A stretch of 64,000 nucleotides of DNA from JBHJHP01 sp042219825 (lineage in GTDB: Bacteria > Bacteroidota > Bacteroidia > Bacteroidales > UBA5342): NCBI RefSeq assembly GCF_042219825.1, contig NZ_JBHJHQ010000002.1, positions 186,001-250,000 of the forward strand. The letters are read 5' to 3'. The position numbers and the translations under genes were made by a program. Of the stretch, positions 17,601 through 27,440 are shown piece after piece. Numbering within the stretch: the first letter of the stretch is position 1; every line of letters starts with the position of its first letter. The notes under the pieces were generated by a model. The model worked only from the letters and a program-made list of their open reading frames with translations, was not told the origin of the DNA and searched no databases.

Positions 17601-18694
17601 GCTACATTGTGCTCACAAGAACCTGGACATCGGATGATGTGATTCAGATTAATTTTCCGATGGATGTACACCGGACTGTGGCTAACGAACTGGTAGAAGA
17701 AGATGCAGGTAAAGTGTCACTGGAACGCGGACCGATTGTATATACGCTGGAATGGCCGGATAATGGCGGACATGTACTGAACAGTGTTATTGAAGACAAT
17801 AATCAAATTACTGCAGTAAGTGAACCGGAATGGATGAATGGAGTGGTGAGTCTTCAGATTGATGGTAAGATCGCGACCGCTGACCGTGAAACAAATACCA
17901 TCGTACTTCAGGATAAGAAACTGAAGGCTATTCCTTACTATGCCTGGTCGAACCGCGGTCCCGGTGAAATGGCGGTATGGATTGCCAGAAGCAGTGCGCA
18001 TGCCGAAGCCACACCGGCAACAGATACCCTTGTTTACGATGTGCGGGTGAAGCCGGAATATGGTCCTGACAACACGGTTTATCCTTTTAATACTGTGGTT
18101 ATTAACGATCAGCTTTTAAACGATGCATTTGGATTAAGTACTGCCGAGTTAAGGAGTAGTTTTGGTTCAACCCTAAAATATGCAGCATTAAGTCCGGCCG
18201 GAACGCTGAATACAAATTCCACTGCAACAAATCCGGGGCACTGGTTTGATCCGGACGGATATGTTACAAACTGGAATAGCAATTCCGTTGTTTTCTCTGA
18301 ATTCGACATAAGTAATCTGTCTTTTAAAATAGGGTTATTTCCCGGATTAAGTGATGAAGGGGATACATATACCGTTAGCCAGGCACTCACATATTCCACC
18401 GGTACTATGGCTCGCCGTGTTGTGTTCAAATTCGATGTTATGGTAACAAACGCAACAGGAATTGATACGGATAAAAGACCAGAAGAACAAACTGCATTGA
18501 TTTACAGCGCAGGAGATCAGCTGGTTGTCACTAATATTTTATCTGATACAGGTATTCGGATTCATGATATATCAGGCCGACAGTTTTTTAATCGTTTAGC
18601 CGGGGCGGCTAGATTTACGATAAAACTACCATCCGGTATTTATATCGTTACAGCAGGTAACACCAGGCAAAAGGTTTTAATTGTGGGTAAATAA
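14693..18694 (+). CDS. Five-module secreted GH127 enzyme with T9SS tag
   Basis: A 1333-residue protein. The order is: signal peptide (1-24), discoidin/CBM32-like module (about 28-190), a small beta module (about 192-285), a CBM4_9-like module (about 290-455), the GH127 catalytic region (about 470-1090), a DUF4859-like domain (about 1125-1265, with G-H-W-F-D-P-D-G) and a T9SS sorting domain (about 1268-1333). Catalytic motifs are E-T-C (Glu779, Cys781) and C-A-C-C (Cys854-Cys855). The N-terminal module resembles that of the second HExxH protein at 27441. It is likely surface or extracellular, acting on beta-L-arabinofuranosyl ends of pectin or hydroxyproline-rich glycoproteins. It is followed after 17 bases by the GH42 gene. 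Confidence 0.88.
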   Translation: MKLAMKMLKTLMILFAYTGLTANAQTLVNVAPNVSSVTASYTAAWNNLNAVNNQTAGFGLAGGGLPALGNSETWGSWSNTRPASQWLSYEWSDSVSVNKVSVYFWCDNAGSTAGDGVAMPSSWKIQYMNSSSSEWQDVTLSDGQAYPLNIASVNAVEFEPVKTKTLRLFLNASTDGTSYAALGVTEWEVYSEFADPSVLVNASKIVLSDVRGKSTATLNVKGINIPEEGIDVAFKNGLSGVELSAAHISQLEAQSVGGYNLTMTFNSVEGTSAFDTLTFLTGSTHKDIVVNTSRDNDCFQEKVLNLIYDPRFLTMDRYSTWSNPPTLVTLSDGEDIKCGATCLKLNGTSGIESPNMYFDAVEYKLSGWIKTNGTFETGIYGNGGVFTSTDDATVEQARDYIYFLIPDTEGEWQFFEHTFSVANPVGGGAWVNNGHNETATTVYLDNWQIYDASDSLSSDTGGTHEYHDYPIEPVSFTEVKLNDAFWSPRILQNQETTIPIALNQCYITGRVDNFKKAGGLMPGYFSTEYTFDDTDIYKILEGMSYSIQSLPNKELEKQMDTLIYYIEKAQEEDGYLYTARTAGEPGNLHDWVGAQRWEKDPDLSHELYNCGHLYEAAVAHYNATGKRSLLDIAIKSADLLVKDFLVGGLTYEPGHQIVEMGLVKLYRVTGNKDYLELAKYFLDLRGTKGVMRKEYSQSHLPVVKQTEAVGHAVRAVYMYSGMADVAALTNNPSYLHAIDTIWGNVVDKKYYITGGIGAKHDGEAFDHNYVLPNKEAYCETCAAIGNVYWNHRMFLMHGQSKYYDVIERTLYNGIISGISLSGNLFFYPNPLESDGEYLFNQGANTRKEWFGCACCPSNLCRFVPSMPGYIYAQKSDSIYVNLYVQGESTISLNEDTVRITQVTNYPWEGNVSLTVNPETSKAFSLLLRVPGWAKNNPVPGELYRYLDATVNNITLSVNDEPVEYELNADGYIVLTRTWTSDDVIQINFPMDVHRTVANELVEEDAGKVSLERGPIVYTLEWPDNGGHVLNSVIEDNNQITAVSEPEWMNGVVSLQIDGKIATADRETNTIVLQDKKLKAIPYYAWSNRGPGEMAVWIARSSAHAEATPATDTLVYDVRVKPEYGPDNTVYPFNTVVINDQLLNDAFGLSTAELRSSFGSTLKYAALSPAGTLNTNSTATNPGHWFDPDGYVTNWNSNSVVFSEFDISNLSFKIGLFPGLSDEGDTYTVSQALTYSTGTMARRVVFKFDVMVTNATGIDTDKRPEEQTALIYSAGDQLVVTNILSDTGIRIHDISGRQFFNRLAGAARFTIKLPSGIYIVTAGNTRQKVLIVGK

Positions 18695-18711
18695 TAAGCA
18701 AGACTTTAGTT

Positions 18712-20790
18712 ATGGGCAATAAAATAATTCTGACAATTGCAGGTCTGTTTGTTTTCATAATATTGAAAGCTCAGCCGGAAAAATTTGATAATATCTTATA
18801 TGGTGTGGCCTACTATCATGAATACATGCCATTCGAGCGTCTGGATGAGGATGTACGCATGATGAAGGAAGCCGGGATATCGGTTGTCCGGGTTGGAGAA
18901 TCAACCTGGAGTCTGTTTGAACCCCGCGAAGGTGAGTTCGAATTTGCATGGATGGACCGGATCATTGATAAAATGCATGAGGCAGGCATAAAGGTAATTC
19001 TGGGAACACCAACCTATTCTATTCCAGCATGGCTCTGGCACAAACATCCGGAAGTTTTACTGGAGTACAAAAACGGGGGCAAGGCTTATTATGGCATCCG
19101 TCAAAATATGAACATCACTGATCCAACTTACCTGTACTACAGCGAGCGAATCATTCGCAAAATGATGGAGCATTATGCACAGCATCCGGGCATCATTGGT
19201 TTTCAGGTTGATAATGAAACTGAAACACGTGGTGTAAACAACGAAAATTATCAGGTCGGCTTTGTGAACTACCTGAAAGATAAATTTAAAACACCCGAAA
19301 ACCTGAATAAAATCTGGGGATTAAACTATTGGGGAATGACCATTGATAGCTGGGAAGAGCTTGCTCCACGCGACGGCATTACCAATACAGGATATAAACT
19401 GGAATGGGAAAGGTACAACCGTAAATCCCTGGCGGAATTTCTGACCTGGCAGTCAGCCATTGTTCGGGAATACAAACGCGATGACCAGTTTATCATGCAA
19501 TGCTTTATGACATCGGTAGAAAATGTGGATCAACACGAAAGCGCTAAATTAATGGATGTGATGGGCGTGAATGTGTATCACCAACAGCAGGACCACCTGA
19601 CAGGACGTGAAATTGCTTTTGCCGGTGACTATTTCCGTTCAGTTAAACATAAAAACTACCTGATTACCGAAACCAATGCCCAGACCACAGGATGGGATTC
19701 AAAAAACCAGCAACCACCTTATCCCGGTCAGTTACGGCAAAATGTATATGCGCATTTGGGCTCAGGCGCCAATATGGTGGAATACTGGCACTGGCATTCC
19801 ATTCATTACGGGCAGGAGATTTACTGGAAAGGAATTCTTTCGCACGATATGCAACCCAACAGGGCTTATGCTGAAATGTCTAAGACGGCTCATGAACTTC
19901 AGGCTATTGGTAAAAAGCTGGTTAACCTGAAAAAGGAGAATAAAGTGGCAATACTGTTCAGTCACGATTCGAACTCAGCTTTAAACTTTATGCCGTTTAA
20001 TCATCAGGGAAATTCATGGAACTATTACAAGTATAACCAAATGGATCAGTTCCATAAAATTCTGTACGAGAATAATGTAGGTGTTGATTTTGTTTTTCCG
20101 TACGATGAAGATTTTAAGGGTTATGAATTGTTAATCATTCCTTCATTATATGTGGCAAGTGATGAACTGCTTGAAAAACTAAAATCCTATGTCGAAAATG
20201 GCGGTCATATCATTATGCAGTTTAAAAGCGGATTCTGCGACGAAAACTCAATGGTGCGCCCAACAGTTGCACCAGGCCCCTTGCGTGAGTTATGCGGATT
20301 TTATTACCAGGAATTTTCAAGCATTGGAGAAATGACCTTAAAAGGTGATCCTTTCAGGGTTGGTGAAGATCAGAATAAAGTACATACCTGGGCGGAATAC
20401 ATCATACCTGAAACAGCTGAGGCATTGGCATATTATAACTACAGGTACTTTGACAAGTATCCTGCTATTACATCGAATGATTATGGAAAAGGAAAATTAA
20501 TTTACGAAGGCTGCATGGTGTCAGATGCCATTCAGGAAAAAATTATATTGAAAGAACTGGAGAATCTGGGGCTTAAAACCGCCGATCAGGATTTGCACTG
20601 GCCTTTAATAACCAAATCGGGTAAAAATGATGATGGTAACACCATACGGTATTACTACAATTATTCATCCGAATCCAGGGAAATTGAGTATCCCTACAAA
20701 AAAGGGACGGAATTGCTTACGAATACAAAGGTGAGAAATCAGCAAAAACTTGCCATTGATCCGTGGGGAGTAATCATTATTGAAGAATAG
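18712..20790 (+). CDS. GH42 beta-galactosidase, secreted
   Basis: A 692-residue protein with a signal peptide (about 1-20, ending L-K-A-Q). The GH42 catalytic barrel starts Y-G-V-A-Y-Y-H-E-Y and carries acid/base Glu169 (V-D-N-E) and nucleophile Glu320 (I-T-E-T-N-A-Q). A trimerisation-like domain follows (about 400-600) and a short C-terminal beta domain. No T9SS tag is present, so the enzyme is probably periplasmic. GH42 enzymes remove beta-linked galactose, often from galactan or arabinogalactan oligosaccharides, which fits the GH127 and PL11 neighbours. It is 17 bases from the upstream GH127 gene and probably co-transcribed with it. Confidence 0.9.
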   Translation: MGNKIILTIAGLFVFIILKAQPEKFDNILYGVAYYHEYMPFERLDEDVRMMKEAGISVVRVGESTWSLFEPREGEFEFAWMDRIIDKMHEAGIKVILGTPTYSIPAWLWHKHPEVLLEYKNGGKAYYGIRQNMNITDPTYLYYSERIIRKMMEHYAQHPGIIGFQVDNETETRGVNNENYQVGFVNYLKDKFKTPENLNKIWGLNYWGMTIDSWEELAPRDGITNTGYKLEWERYNRKSLAEFLTWQSAIVREYKRDDQFIMQCFMTSVENVDQHESAKLMDVMGVNVYHQQQDHLTGREIAFAGDYFRSVKHKNYLITETNAQTTGWDSKNQQPPYPGQLRQNVYAHLGSGANMVEYWHWHSIHYGQEIYWKGILSHDMQPNRAYAEMSKTAHELQAIGKKLVNLKKENKVAILFSHDSNSALNFMPFNHQGNSWNYYKYNQMDQFHKILYENNVGVDFVFPYDEDFKGYELLIIPSLYVASDELLEKLKSYVENGGHIIMQFKSGFCDENSMVRPTVAPGPLRELCGFYYQEFSSIGEMTLKGDPFRVGEDQNKVHTWAEYIIPETAEALAYYNYRYFDKYPAITSNDYGKGKLIYEGCMVSDAIQEKIILKELENLGLKTADQDLHWPLITKSGKNDDGNTIRYYYNYSSESREIEYPYKKGTELLTNTKVRNQQKLAIDPWGVIIIEE

Positions 20791-20903
20791 AGACAAGTTC
20801 AAATATAAAATGGGAAAAACTAATTTAGTGCAACTATAATATAGGCATAGAATCGGTTGATTACCATGATAAAAAAATGAGAAGTAATTGATTTAGAAAT
20901 TTT

Positions 20904-23900
20904 ATGAAAAAGGGAATTGCATTTATTTTATTGGCAGTCGTATTTTTTTGTGTTGCATCTATACAGGCTCAGGTGCCTATTGCTGTTACAAACGGTGATT
21001 TTACATCACCCGGTGTAAAAACGAATTTTGACAACAAAGGGAGTGTTCCCGGATGGAGTACAGACGGACCTATAACAGACTCCGGTGTAGAAGCCGCAGG
21101 TACTGCTTACTGGAAAGGAGCTGACGGTTCGGCATACAACCTTACAGATTATATCATCGGAACAGGGGATGAATTTACGTTGACCTTCGATGGGTATGAT
21201 ATCTGGAGTGGTGCTAATAATTTTGTGGCTACATTGTTTTATGATAATGGTGACGGCGTTAGAAATGTTCTTGCCAGTACTACATTTAATGGGTTAGTTA
21301 CCAGTCCCGAAAGTTTGCAGGTATTTGCAACTGCAACACCGGAATCTATCGGCTCGTATATAGGAATAGAGTTTGATGCAAAAAACAGTGGATGGACTGG
21401 AGTTGATAATGTGACCTTAACCAAAACTGATACATGTGGCAGTGTTGAACTGACAAGCGCTGTAAAAATAAATGATGGTGATACCTTAGACCTAAACTGT
21501 GCTTATGCCGTTGTCGGAAATACAGTTGAGTTAATCCCTAGCAGTCTTGATTCAGCACAAACCAACGATTGGCACTGGGAAGGTCCAAACGGATTTTCTG
21601 CCGATGTGAAAAACTTAAAACTTGTAGATGTCGAGACCAATCAGAGCGGAACGTATTATGCTACATATTTTAACTCGTGTGGTAATGTGTTTACTCAACT
21701 TTTTCATTTGACTGTTTCCGCACAGGAAAATGGAGCAAGATATTTCTGGCCTGAATACAATCCAACGATAGCCTTTACGCCGGAAAACCCAAATTTACCT
21801 ATGCCAACTCAGAATTTGCCAGATCAATGTGGGGGGACAGATTACAATTATAATTGGTGGACATTTAAAAAAGGTCCCAATGCGAATTCATTGGTTACAG
21901 ATGAAGCCATCGATTCCATGTTAAAATACTTTGATCGGGAGTTTGCTTATTTTTCTGATGAAATGGGTTGGCCAAGAGATAAACGTGCAAGAAACGGGTA
22001 CCGTTCAGCGATCTACTTATTTGGATCTGGTTTGTGTACAGATGATGCAGACAGCACAGCCTTAGGTGGTTGGATGGGGGTAAGCATGTATAACGGTGAA
22101 GCCTGGCCTAACGTTTTGGCATCTTATTTTCCGGTCAGCAGATTTGATCCAAATATTCCGGATGATGGTTCAATGGGTGCTATGATACATGAAGGTATTC
22201 ATGCAATCCTGGCGGATATGCCTGGTTGTAAGGATGCGGCATGGTTTCATGAAGGAGGAAATACCTGGTTACAGCAGGAAGCTGCATCCAGAAGATCAGG
22301 TGGTTATGGTGCAATGGGATTTTTAAATGCAGGTACGTTTGTAGCTCCGTTTATGCCAATAGAATGTTACAGTGGCTGGTTGCAGGATGGATCATTTGGA
22401 GGTCCGGCAGCAGAAGGTGTATATCAGGGAGATTATGCCAGTACCTGGAGAACACTTTTAGGAGGTACACAATATGGAAACGGATTCCCGGTTTATTTAG
22501 CTCAGGCTTTGGGTGATAAGAGTATTCCATGGATATGGCAAAATTGTCCTTCACGTGTATTAGAAGGTATTGCTGATTCAATAGGAGAAGAACAGATTCG
22601 TCGTGTGATTTATGAATACAGAGCGAAACAGGCATTGGTAGACTTTGGACCATGGACTAACTCAATCAGAGACCTGATCAATGGATACTCAGGTATCAAT
22701 ATTATAGCTGAATATGAGCCGGCGTGGTTACATCCTGAACCATGGACTTCAACACCCTACGTGAAAGTGACAAAGGATACTGCCGGATGGTATGTTCCGG
22801 AAGCAAGAACAACGCCGGGATGGTCAGGAGGTAATCAAATCCCGTTTCATGTATCAGGAGATACAGTAGTCATGTACTTCCAGCCATTGGATGTGAACAT
22901 GACCTGTCAGTTGTGTTACAGAACTTCAGACGGACAAATGATTTACGGACAACCTGTTTTTGGCGGGGAATGTATGATCGCATTGGATCAGCAACCAGCC
23001 AACGGAGTAGTCTTTGCGGTGGTATCAAATACGGATTATATTTATAAAGGAGAGAAAACCCGTACACATCATTATGACTATCGTATAAAACCGGTGAAAA
23101 ATGTATTATACAAAGCAAACATATATAAGAAATGGTTTAATTACAATACCATTATAAATGATCCTATGCCTGTAGAAATTGATACTACACTTGTTTTGAT
23201 GCATTCTTATCCCTTTGAAGACGGTACTGCAAATGATACAGTCGGAATTGCAGACGGAACACTTGTTGGGGGTACAATTTCAGATGGCATTTATACTACA
23301 TCGGCACAGGGAGAATACATTGACCTTCCCGGAGATATAATAGGTCTTAATAACTATTCGGCTGTTACAGTTGAAGCATTTGTTAAAGCAGGTACAACGA
23401 ATACGGCAAACACAATGATAAGCTATTTCGGAGGTACCTCAGGGACATTCGGAGTAAACTATTTCTACATTACGCTGGCTAATAACAATGCCAGCAGTGC
23501 TGCCATTTCATGCGAAAACACAACGTCTCCCTGGGCAGCTGAGGACAGGGTATATGGTACAAAGCTTGACGACGGTGGGCTTTACCATCTGGTCAGTACG
23601 CTTTCAGGCGACGAAATTACATGGTATGTCAATGGTTCATTGGTTGGGAAAAAACCTTTTACCGGAAGCAACAGAATTCAGGCCCTTGATAATTCATTTG
23701 CTTACTTATGTAAAGGGGGATATTCTGCTGATGCAACATGGATCGGTTCAATAGACGAATTTAATATCTATCAGGGTATAATGAACGAAAACACTATTGC
23801 TGCCCGGGCTGAAAATTTTCTTGTTTCTACTGATATACGGATTGTAAAGAGCAATTCGCAGCCGGAAATGATCATAACCCCGACAGTATTGACGAATGGA

Positions 23901-24083
23901 GCATTTCATTTGAGAAATGCAACTAATGCAAACGTCAGGGTATATAATGTTACAGGACAGTTGGTAACGGAATTTAAAGCAGATTCAGATGTGACTGAGT
24001 TTTACCTGAATAAATCTCAAATGTATCTTATCGAAGTCAGATTGGATGGTAAAACCAAATTATTTAAGGTGATCAAGGTGTAA
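20904..24083 (+). CDS. Secreted HExxH (gluzincin-like) protein of unknown family with T9SS tag, copy 1
   Basis: A 1059-residue protein. The order is: signal peptide (1-22), lectin-like module starting T-N-G-D-F (about 25-170), immunoglobulin-like module (about 175-275), a core of about 455 residues (about 276-732), LamG-like domain (about 760-975) and a T9SS domain (about 985-1059). The core has H-E-G-I-H at His429-His433 and H-E-G-G-N-T-W with Glu450, sixteen residues after the second His. This is the zinc-ligand pattern of gluzincin metallopeptidases. The core is close to that of the protein at 27441 over its full length. I do not recognise a named family; a DUF6055-type secreted HExxH protein is one possibility. 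Peptidase activity is inferred. It lies between GH42 and GH97. Confidence 0.75.
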   Translation: MKKGIAFILLAVVFFCVASIQAQVPIAVTNGDFTSPGVKTNFDNKGSVPGWSTDGPITDSGVEAAGTAYWKGADGSAYNLTDYIIGTGDEFTLTFDGYDIWSGANNFVATLFYDNGDGVRNVLASTTFNGLVTSPESLQVFATATPESIGSYIGIEFDAKNSGWTGVDNVTLTKTDTCGSVELTSAVKINDGDTLDLNCAYAVVGNTVELIPSSLDSAQTNDWHWEGPNGFSADVKNLKLVDVETNQSGTYYATYFNSCGNVFTQLFHLTVSAQENGARYFWPEYNPTIAFTPENPNLPMPTQNLPDQCGGTDYNYNWWTFKKGPNANSLVTDEAIDSMLKYFDREFAYFSDEMGWPRDKRARNGYRSAIYLFGSGLCTDDADSTALGGWMGVSMYNGEAWPNVLASYFPVSRFDPNIPDDGSMGAMIHEGIHAILADMPGCKDAAWFHEGGNTWLQQEAASRRSGGYGAMGFLNAGTFVAPFMPIECYSGWLQDGSFGGPAAEGVYQGDYASTWRTLLGGTQYGNGFPVYLAQALGDKSIPWIWQNCPSRVLEGIADSIGEEQIRRVIYEYRAKQALVDFGPWTNSIRDLINGYSGINIIAEYEPAWLHPEPWTSTPYVKVTKDTAGWYVPEARTTPGWSGGNQIPFHVSGDTVVMYFQPLDVNMTCQLCYRTSDGQMIYGQPVFGGECMIALDQQPANGVVFAVVSNTDYIYKGEKTRTHHYDYRIKPVKNVLYKANIYKKWFNYNTIINDPMPVEIDTTLVLMHSYPFEDGTANDTVGIADGTLVGGTISDGIYTTSAQGEYIDLPGDIIGLNNYSAVTVEAFVKAGTTNTANTMISYFGGTSGTFGVNYFYITLANNNASSAAISCENTTSPWAAEDRVYGTKLDDGGLYHLVSTLSGDEITWYVNGSLVGKKPFTGSNRIQALDNSFAYLCKGGYSADATWIGSIDEFNIYQGIMNENTIAARAENFLVSTDIRIVKSNSQPEMIITPTVLTNGAFHLRNATNANVRVYNVTGQLVTEFKADSDVTEFYLNKSQMYLIEVRLDGKTKLFKVIKV

Positions 24084-24387
24084 GATCATGTTCCCGGTTT
24101 GATTGCCTGATCCTTATAAGAGCCTGGTCATAGCTTCAGAACCGGGGCACATTTTCACTTAAAACACATTTGTGCTGATTCCCGAAACATTAGTTATGGT
24201 GTTCCGGTAAAGGATTAAGTTAGTTCACAACCGCAATTAATACCATAGTCTGACCGAATACTACTGAGGTGAAAATACAGGTATTCGCGGACTTGCAACG
24301 GATAGGTAGAATACACTGATCCATTGTCACAGCTAAATATAAGTAAATTAAGTAAATCGCATAGGCTAACTTTTTAGGTAATAATTT
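24084..24387. other. 304-base gap with 7-base inverted repeat
   Basis: No ORF or promoter I can support. CCCGGTT at 24093-24099 pairs perfectly with AACCGGG at 24140-24146 around a 40-base loop, without a following T-run. The gap is the longest inside the 12602-30236 gene block, so transcription may pause, be processed or restart here. Confidence 0.3.
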
Positions 24388-27342
24388 ATGGAAAGAAAGA
24401 TATTATTAGGTTTATTCATCATTTTACTCTCTGTTGTAAACAGTTTAGGACAGGTTGAATACAGCATCACAAGTCCCGATGGGGTAATTATTGCCAAAAT
24501 CGTATATACTCAGGATGCGCACATGACGTATTCGGTTTATCATTCAGGTTCACAGGTCCTGGAACAATCAAAACTGGGGGTTGTAAGAACGGACACAGAT
24601 CTGTCTCAGAACCTGGTACTCGATTCTGTTTCAAATATTTCCGAAGTCTCTGATCAGTATACCATGTTACATGGGAAACAACATGAGTGCTCGTACCTTG
24701 GAAATAAAAGAGTATTCCATCTAAAAGGTGCAGATAATACATTAATGGATATTATTTTTCAGGTTTCCAATGACGGAGTAGCATTCCGGTATTATTTCCC
24801 AGGAGAAACAGCGAGTGTCGTTAAGATAACCAAAGAAACATCTTCATTCAATTTTCTGTCATCTGCAAAGGCATTTTTGCAACCGGCCATGAATTCAAAA
24901 TCGGGTTGGAACCAGACACAACCATCATATGAAGAACAGTACTGGCGGGATATTAACGTTGGTACAACAGCACCATATACAGCCGGATGGGTAATGCCGG
25001 CACTGTTTCATACAGGGGATTTCTGGGTGAGTCTCACCGAAACTGCTGTTGATTCAAATTATTGTGGTTCAAGGTTAAGTCAAATCTCAACCGGGGGAGA
25101 ATATAATATCCAGTTTCCTCAATCAACGGAAGGTACAACAGGTGGAGTAGTTTATCCTGAATCTGTACTGCCATGGTTTACGCCGTGGAGAATTATTGCA
25201 TTATCTGATGATCTTGGGGATCTGGTAGAATCCACCCTGGGTACTGATCTCGCCATCCCTGCAAAATATGATGTTAGTTCATGGCTAAAACCGGGCAAAG
25301 CATCATGGAGCTGGATTATGTTAGGTGATGGTTCAGTTAATTATGACGTGCAAAGACAGTACATTGATTTTGCCGCCTCTATGAATTGGCAGTATTGTCT
25401 GATTGATGTTAACTGGGATGTGAACATTGGATACACAAGAATCGCCGAACTGGCAAATTACGCTGCTACAAAAAACGTGAAACTCATTTTATGGTATAAT
25501 TCAGCCGGTGACTGGAACACTGTTACGTTTTACACACCGCGCAATAAGTTGCTGACACATGCTTCACGTGTGGAAGAATTTGCAAAACTTCAGGAAATGG
25601 GCATCGCAGGGATTAAGGTCGACTTTTTCCCCGGTGACGGACAATCGGCAATGAAATACTATACAGACATTCTGAAAGATGCAGCGGACTATCAAATTGC
25701 GGTGAATTTCCATGGATCAACATTCCCAAGAGGCTGGGCCAGAACCTATCCCAACCTGATGACCATGGAATCCATCAAAGGTGAGGAATACATTACGTTT
25801 AACCAGGCTGATGCCGAAGCTCAACCAGCTCACTGTACCACAATTCCATTTACGCGGAACCTGTTTGATCCCATGGATTTCACACCGGTTAATTTTTCAG
25901 GTATTGCTGGTATAACCCGTAAAACAACCAAGGGATTTGAAGCTGCTCTTTCTGTTATCTTTTTATCCGGAATTCAGCATTTTGCTGAGTCCGTAAACGG
26001 CATGGCACAGCAGCAGGATTTTTTGCAGGAATACATGAGGAATATTCCCGATACCTGGGACGAAGTGAAATATATTGACGGTTACCCCGGAAAATATGTT
26101 GTCCTGGCACGAAGAGCAGGTGACCGGTGGTTTATTGCCGGAATAAACGGAGAACCCACAGAGAAGACTATAACTCTGGATCTGCCTTTTGTTAATGATA
26201 CGACACAGGGGATAATATATACAGATTCTATCAAAACATACAGGATCATTAAAAGAGGGGTTAAATTTTCGGAACCTTTTGATGTAAAAATGTACCCTTA
26301 TGGTGGTTTTGTGATCAGAACTAACCTGGATAATTCTGAAACTGATACCATGACATATGCCATTGATTCCATTATATCAAATAACAAAGTCGCTCTGGAT
26401 TCCGGTTTGGTTGGTTATTTCCCGTTTGATGAAGGAGAAGGGGTAACAACAGAAAACAGTGTTAAAGGTGATAATGTAGCACCTGATGGAACTCTGCATA
26501 ATAATCCTGCCTGGGTAGATGGAAAGTATGGTAAGGCACTGAGTTTTTCGAATGCTTCAACGAACCATGTTACCATTGGAACGTTTGATCCGACCCTTGG
26601 CGGAAATGAAATGTCAGTTTCTGCATGGATCTACTGGAAAGGCACAGGAACAGGTGGATGGCACGGATTGTGCGGAAAACGGGATGGATGGACAAATGCG
26701 CCTTTTATGTGGGATATAGCAACTATTGAAAATAACGGTATTTTCCAGTTTGAGGTGAATACCGCAGCAGGTAAAAAAGTGCTTCAAACCACCTCTCCTC
26801 CGGCAAGTAACAACTGGACACATGTGTTACTTACTTTTGACGGTGATTATGCTACGTTTTATTATAACGGGGAAGTTGAAAGTCAGGGCCTGATGACCTA
26901 TGGTAATGGCAGAAATGCAACATTTACCATTGGATGTGCTGAGAAAAACGGGAGTTATGCATTTAACGGGATAATTGATGATTTCAGAATATATAACAGA
27001 GTGCTTACAGGAAAGGAGGCCAGTGCATTGTACGCCCTGGTTCCTGAAATTGCAGACAATATTAATCATCCTGCAACAAATATAAATAAAGCCTTGCAGG
27101 TTTATCCAAATCCCGTAAATTCAAGCGCTGTAATCTCATACAGGCTTAATAAACCAGGAATGGTTAATATTTCACTATATGATTGCACCGGAAAAAAAAT
27201 TAAAGAATTGGTAAACCAATATGTGGAAAATTCTGAAAACAGCGTTACTCTTGATGGCTCTGATTTGGCCAGAGGGTTATTGTTTTCTGTATTAAAAGTG
27301 GATGCCAGGTTTATGGCTGCTGAAAAAATCATATTGAATTAG
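24388..27342 (+). CDS. GH97 alpha-glycosidase with LamG domain and T9SS tag
   Basis: A 984-residue protein. The order is: signal peptide (1-21), GH97 N-terminal beta-sandwich (about 25-290), catalytic barrel (about 297-570), GH97 C-terminal domain (about 575-650), LamG-like domain (about 674-885) and a T9SS domain (about 903-984, V-Y-P-N-P-V). The barrel has G-I-K-V-D-F-F with Asp412 where retaining GH97 alpha-galactosidases carry their nucleophile; inverting SusB-type alpha-glucosidases lack this Asp. A retaining enzyme, probably an alpha-galactosidase or a relative acting on an L-sugar, is therefore favoured by inference. The tag places it outside the cell. It is flanked by the two HExxH paralogues. 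Confidence 0.88.
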   Translation: MERKILLGLFIILLSVVNSLGQVEYSITSPDGVIIAKIVYTQDAHMTYSVYHSGSQVLEQSKLGVVRTDTDLSQNLVLDSVSNISEVSDQYTMLHGKQHECSYLGNKRVFHLKGADNTLMDIIFQVSNDGVAFRYYFPGETASVVKITKETSSFNFLSSAKAFLQPAMNSKSGWNQTQPSYEEQYWRDINVGTTAPYTAGWVMPALFHTGDFWVSLTETAVDSNYCGSRLSQISTGGEYNIQFPQSTEGTTGGVVYPESVLPWFTPWRIIALSDDLGDLVESTLGTDLAIPAKYDVSSWLKPGKASWSWIMLGDGSVNYDVQRQYIDFAASMNWQYCLIDVNWDVNIGYTRIAELANYAATKNVKLILWYNSAGDWNTVTFYTPRNKLLTHASRVEEFAKLQEMGIAGIKVDFFPGDGQSAMKYYTDILKDAADYQIAVNFHGSTFPRGWARTYPNLMTMESIKGEEYITFNQADAEAQPAHCTTIPFTRNLFDPMDFTPVNFSGIAGITRKTTKGFEAALSVIFLSGIQHFAESVNGMAQQQDFLQEYMRNIPDTWDEVKYIDGYPGKYVVLARRAGDRWFIAGINGEPTEKTITLDLPFVNDTTQGIIYTDSIKTYRIIKRGVKFSEPFDVKMYPYGGFVIRTNLDNSETDTMTYAIDSIISNNKVALDSGLVGYFPFDEGEGVTTENSVKGDNVAPDGTLHNNPAWVDGKYGKALSFSNASTNHVTIGTFDPTLGGNEMSVSAWIYWKGTGTGGWHGLCGKRDGWTNAPFMWDIATIENNGIFQFEVNTAAGKKVLQTTSPPASNNWTHVLLTFDGDYATFYYNGEVESQGLMTYGNGRNATFTIGCAEKNGSYAFNGIIDDFRIYNRVLTGKEASALYALVPEIADNINHPATNINKALQVYPNPVNSSAVISYRLNKPGMVNISLYDCTGKKIKELVNQYVENSENSVTLDGSDLARGLLFSVLKVDARFMAAEKIILN

Positions 27343-27440
27343 TAGCGGAGATTCAGAATTGTATAAAACCATATGAAGCGTGTAATGTTAAATAATTAAG
27401 TGATAAAACAATAATATACATTTTTTAAGTAATACATATT

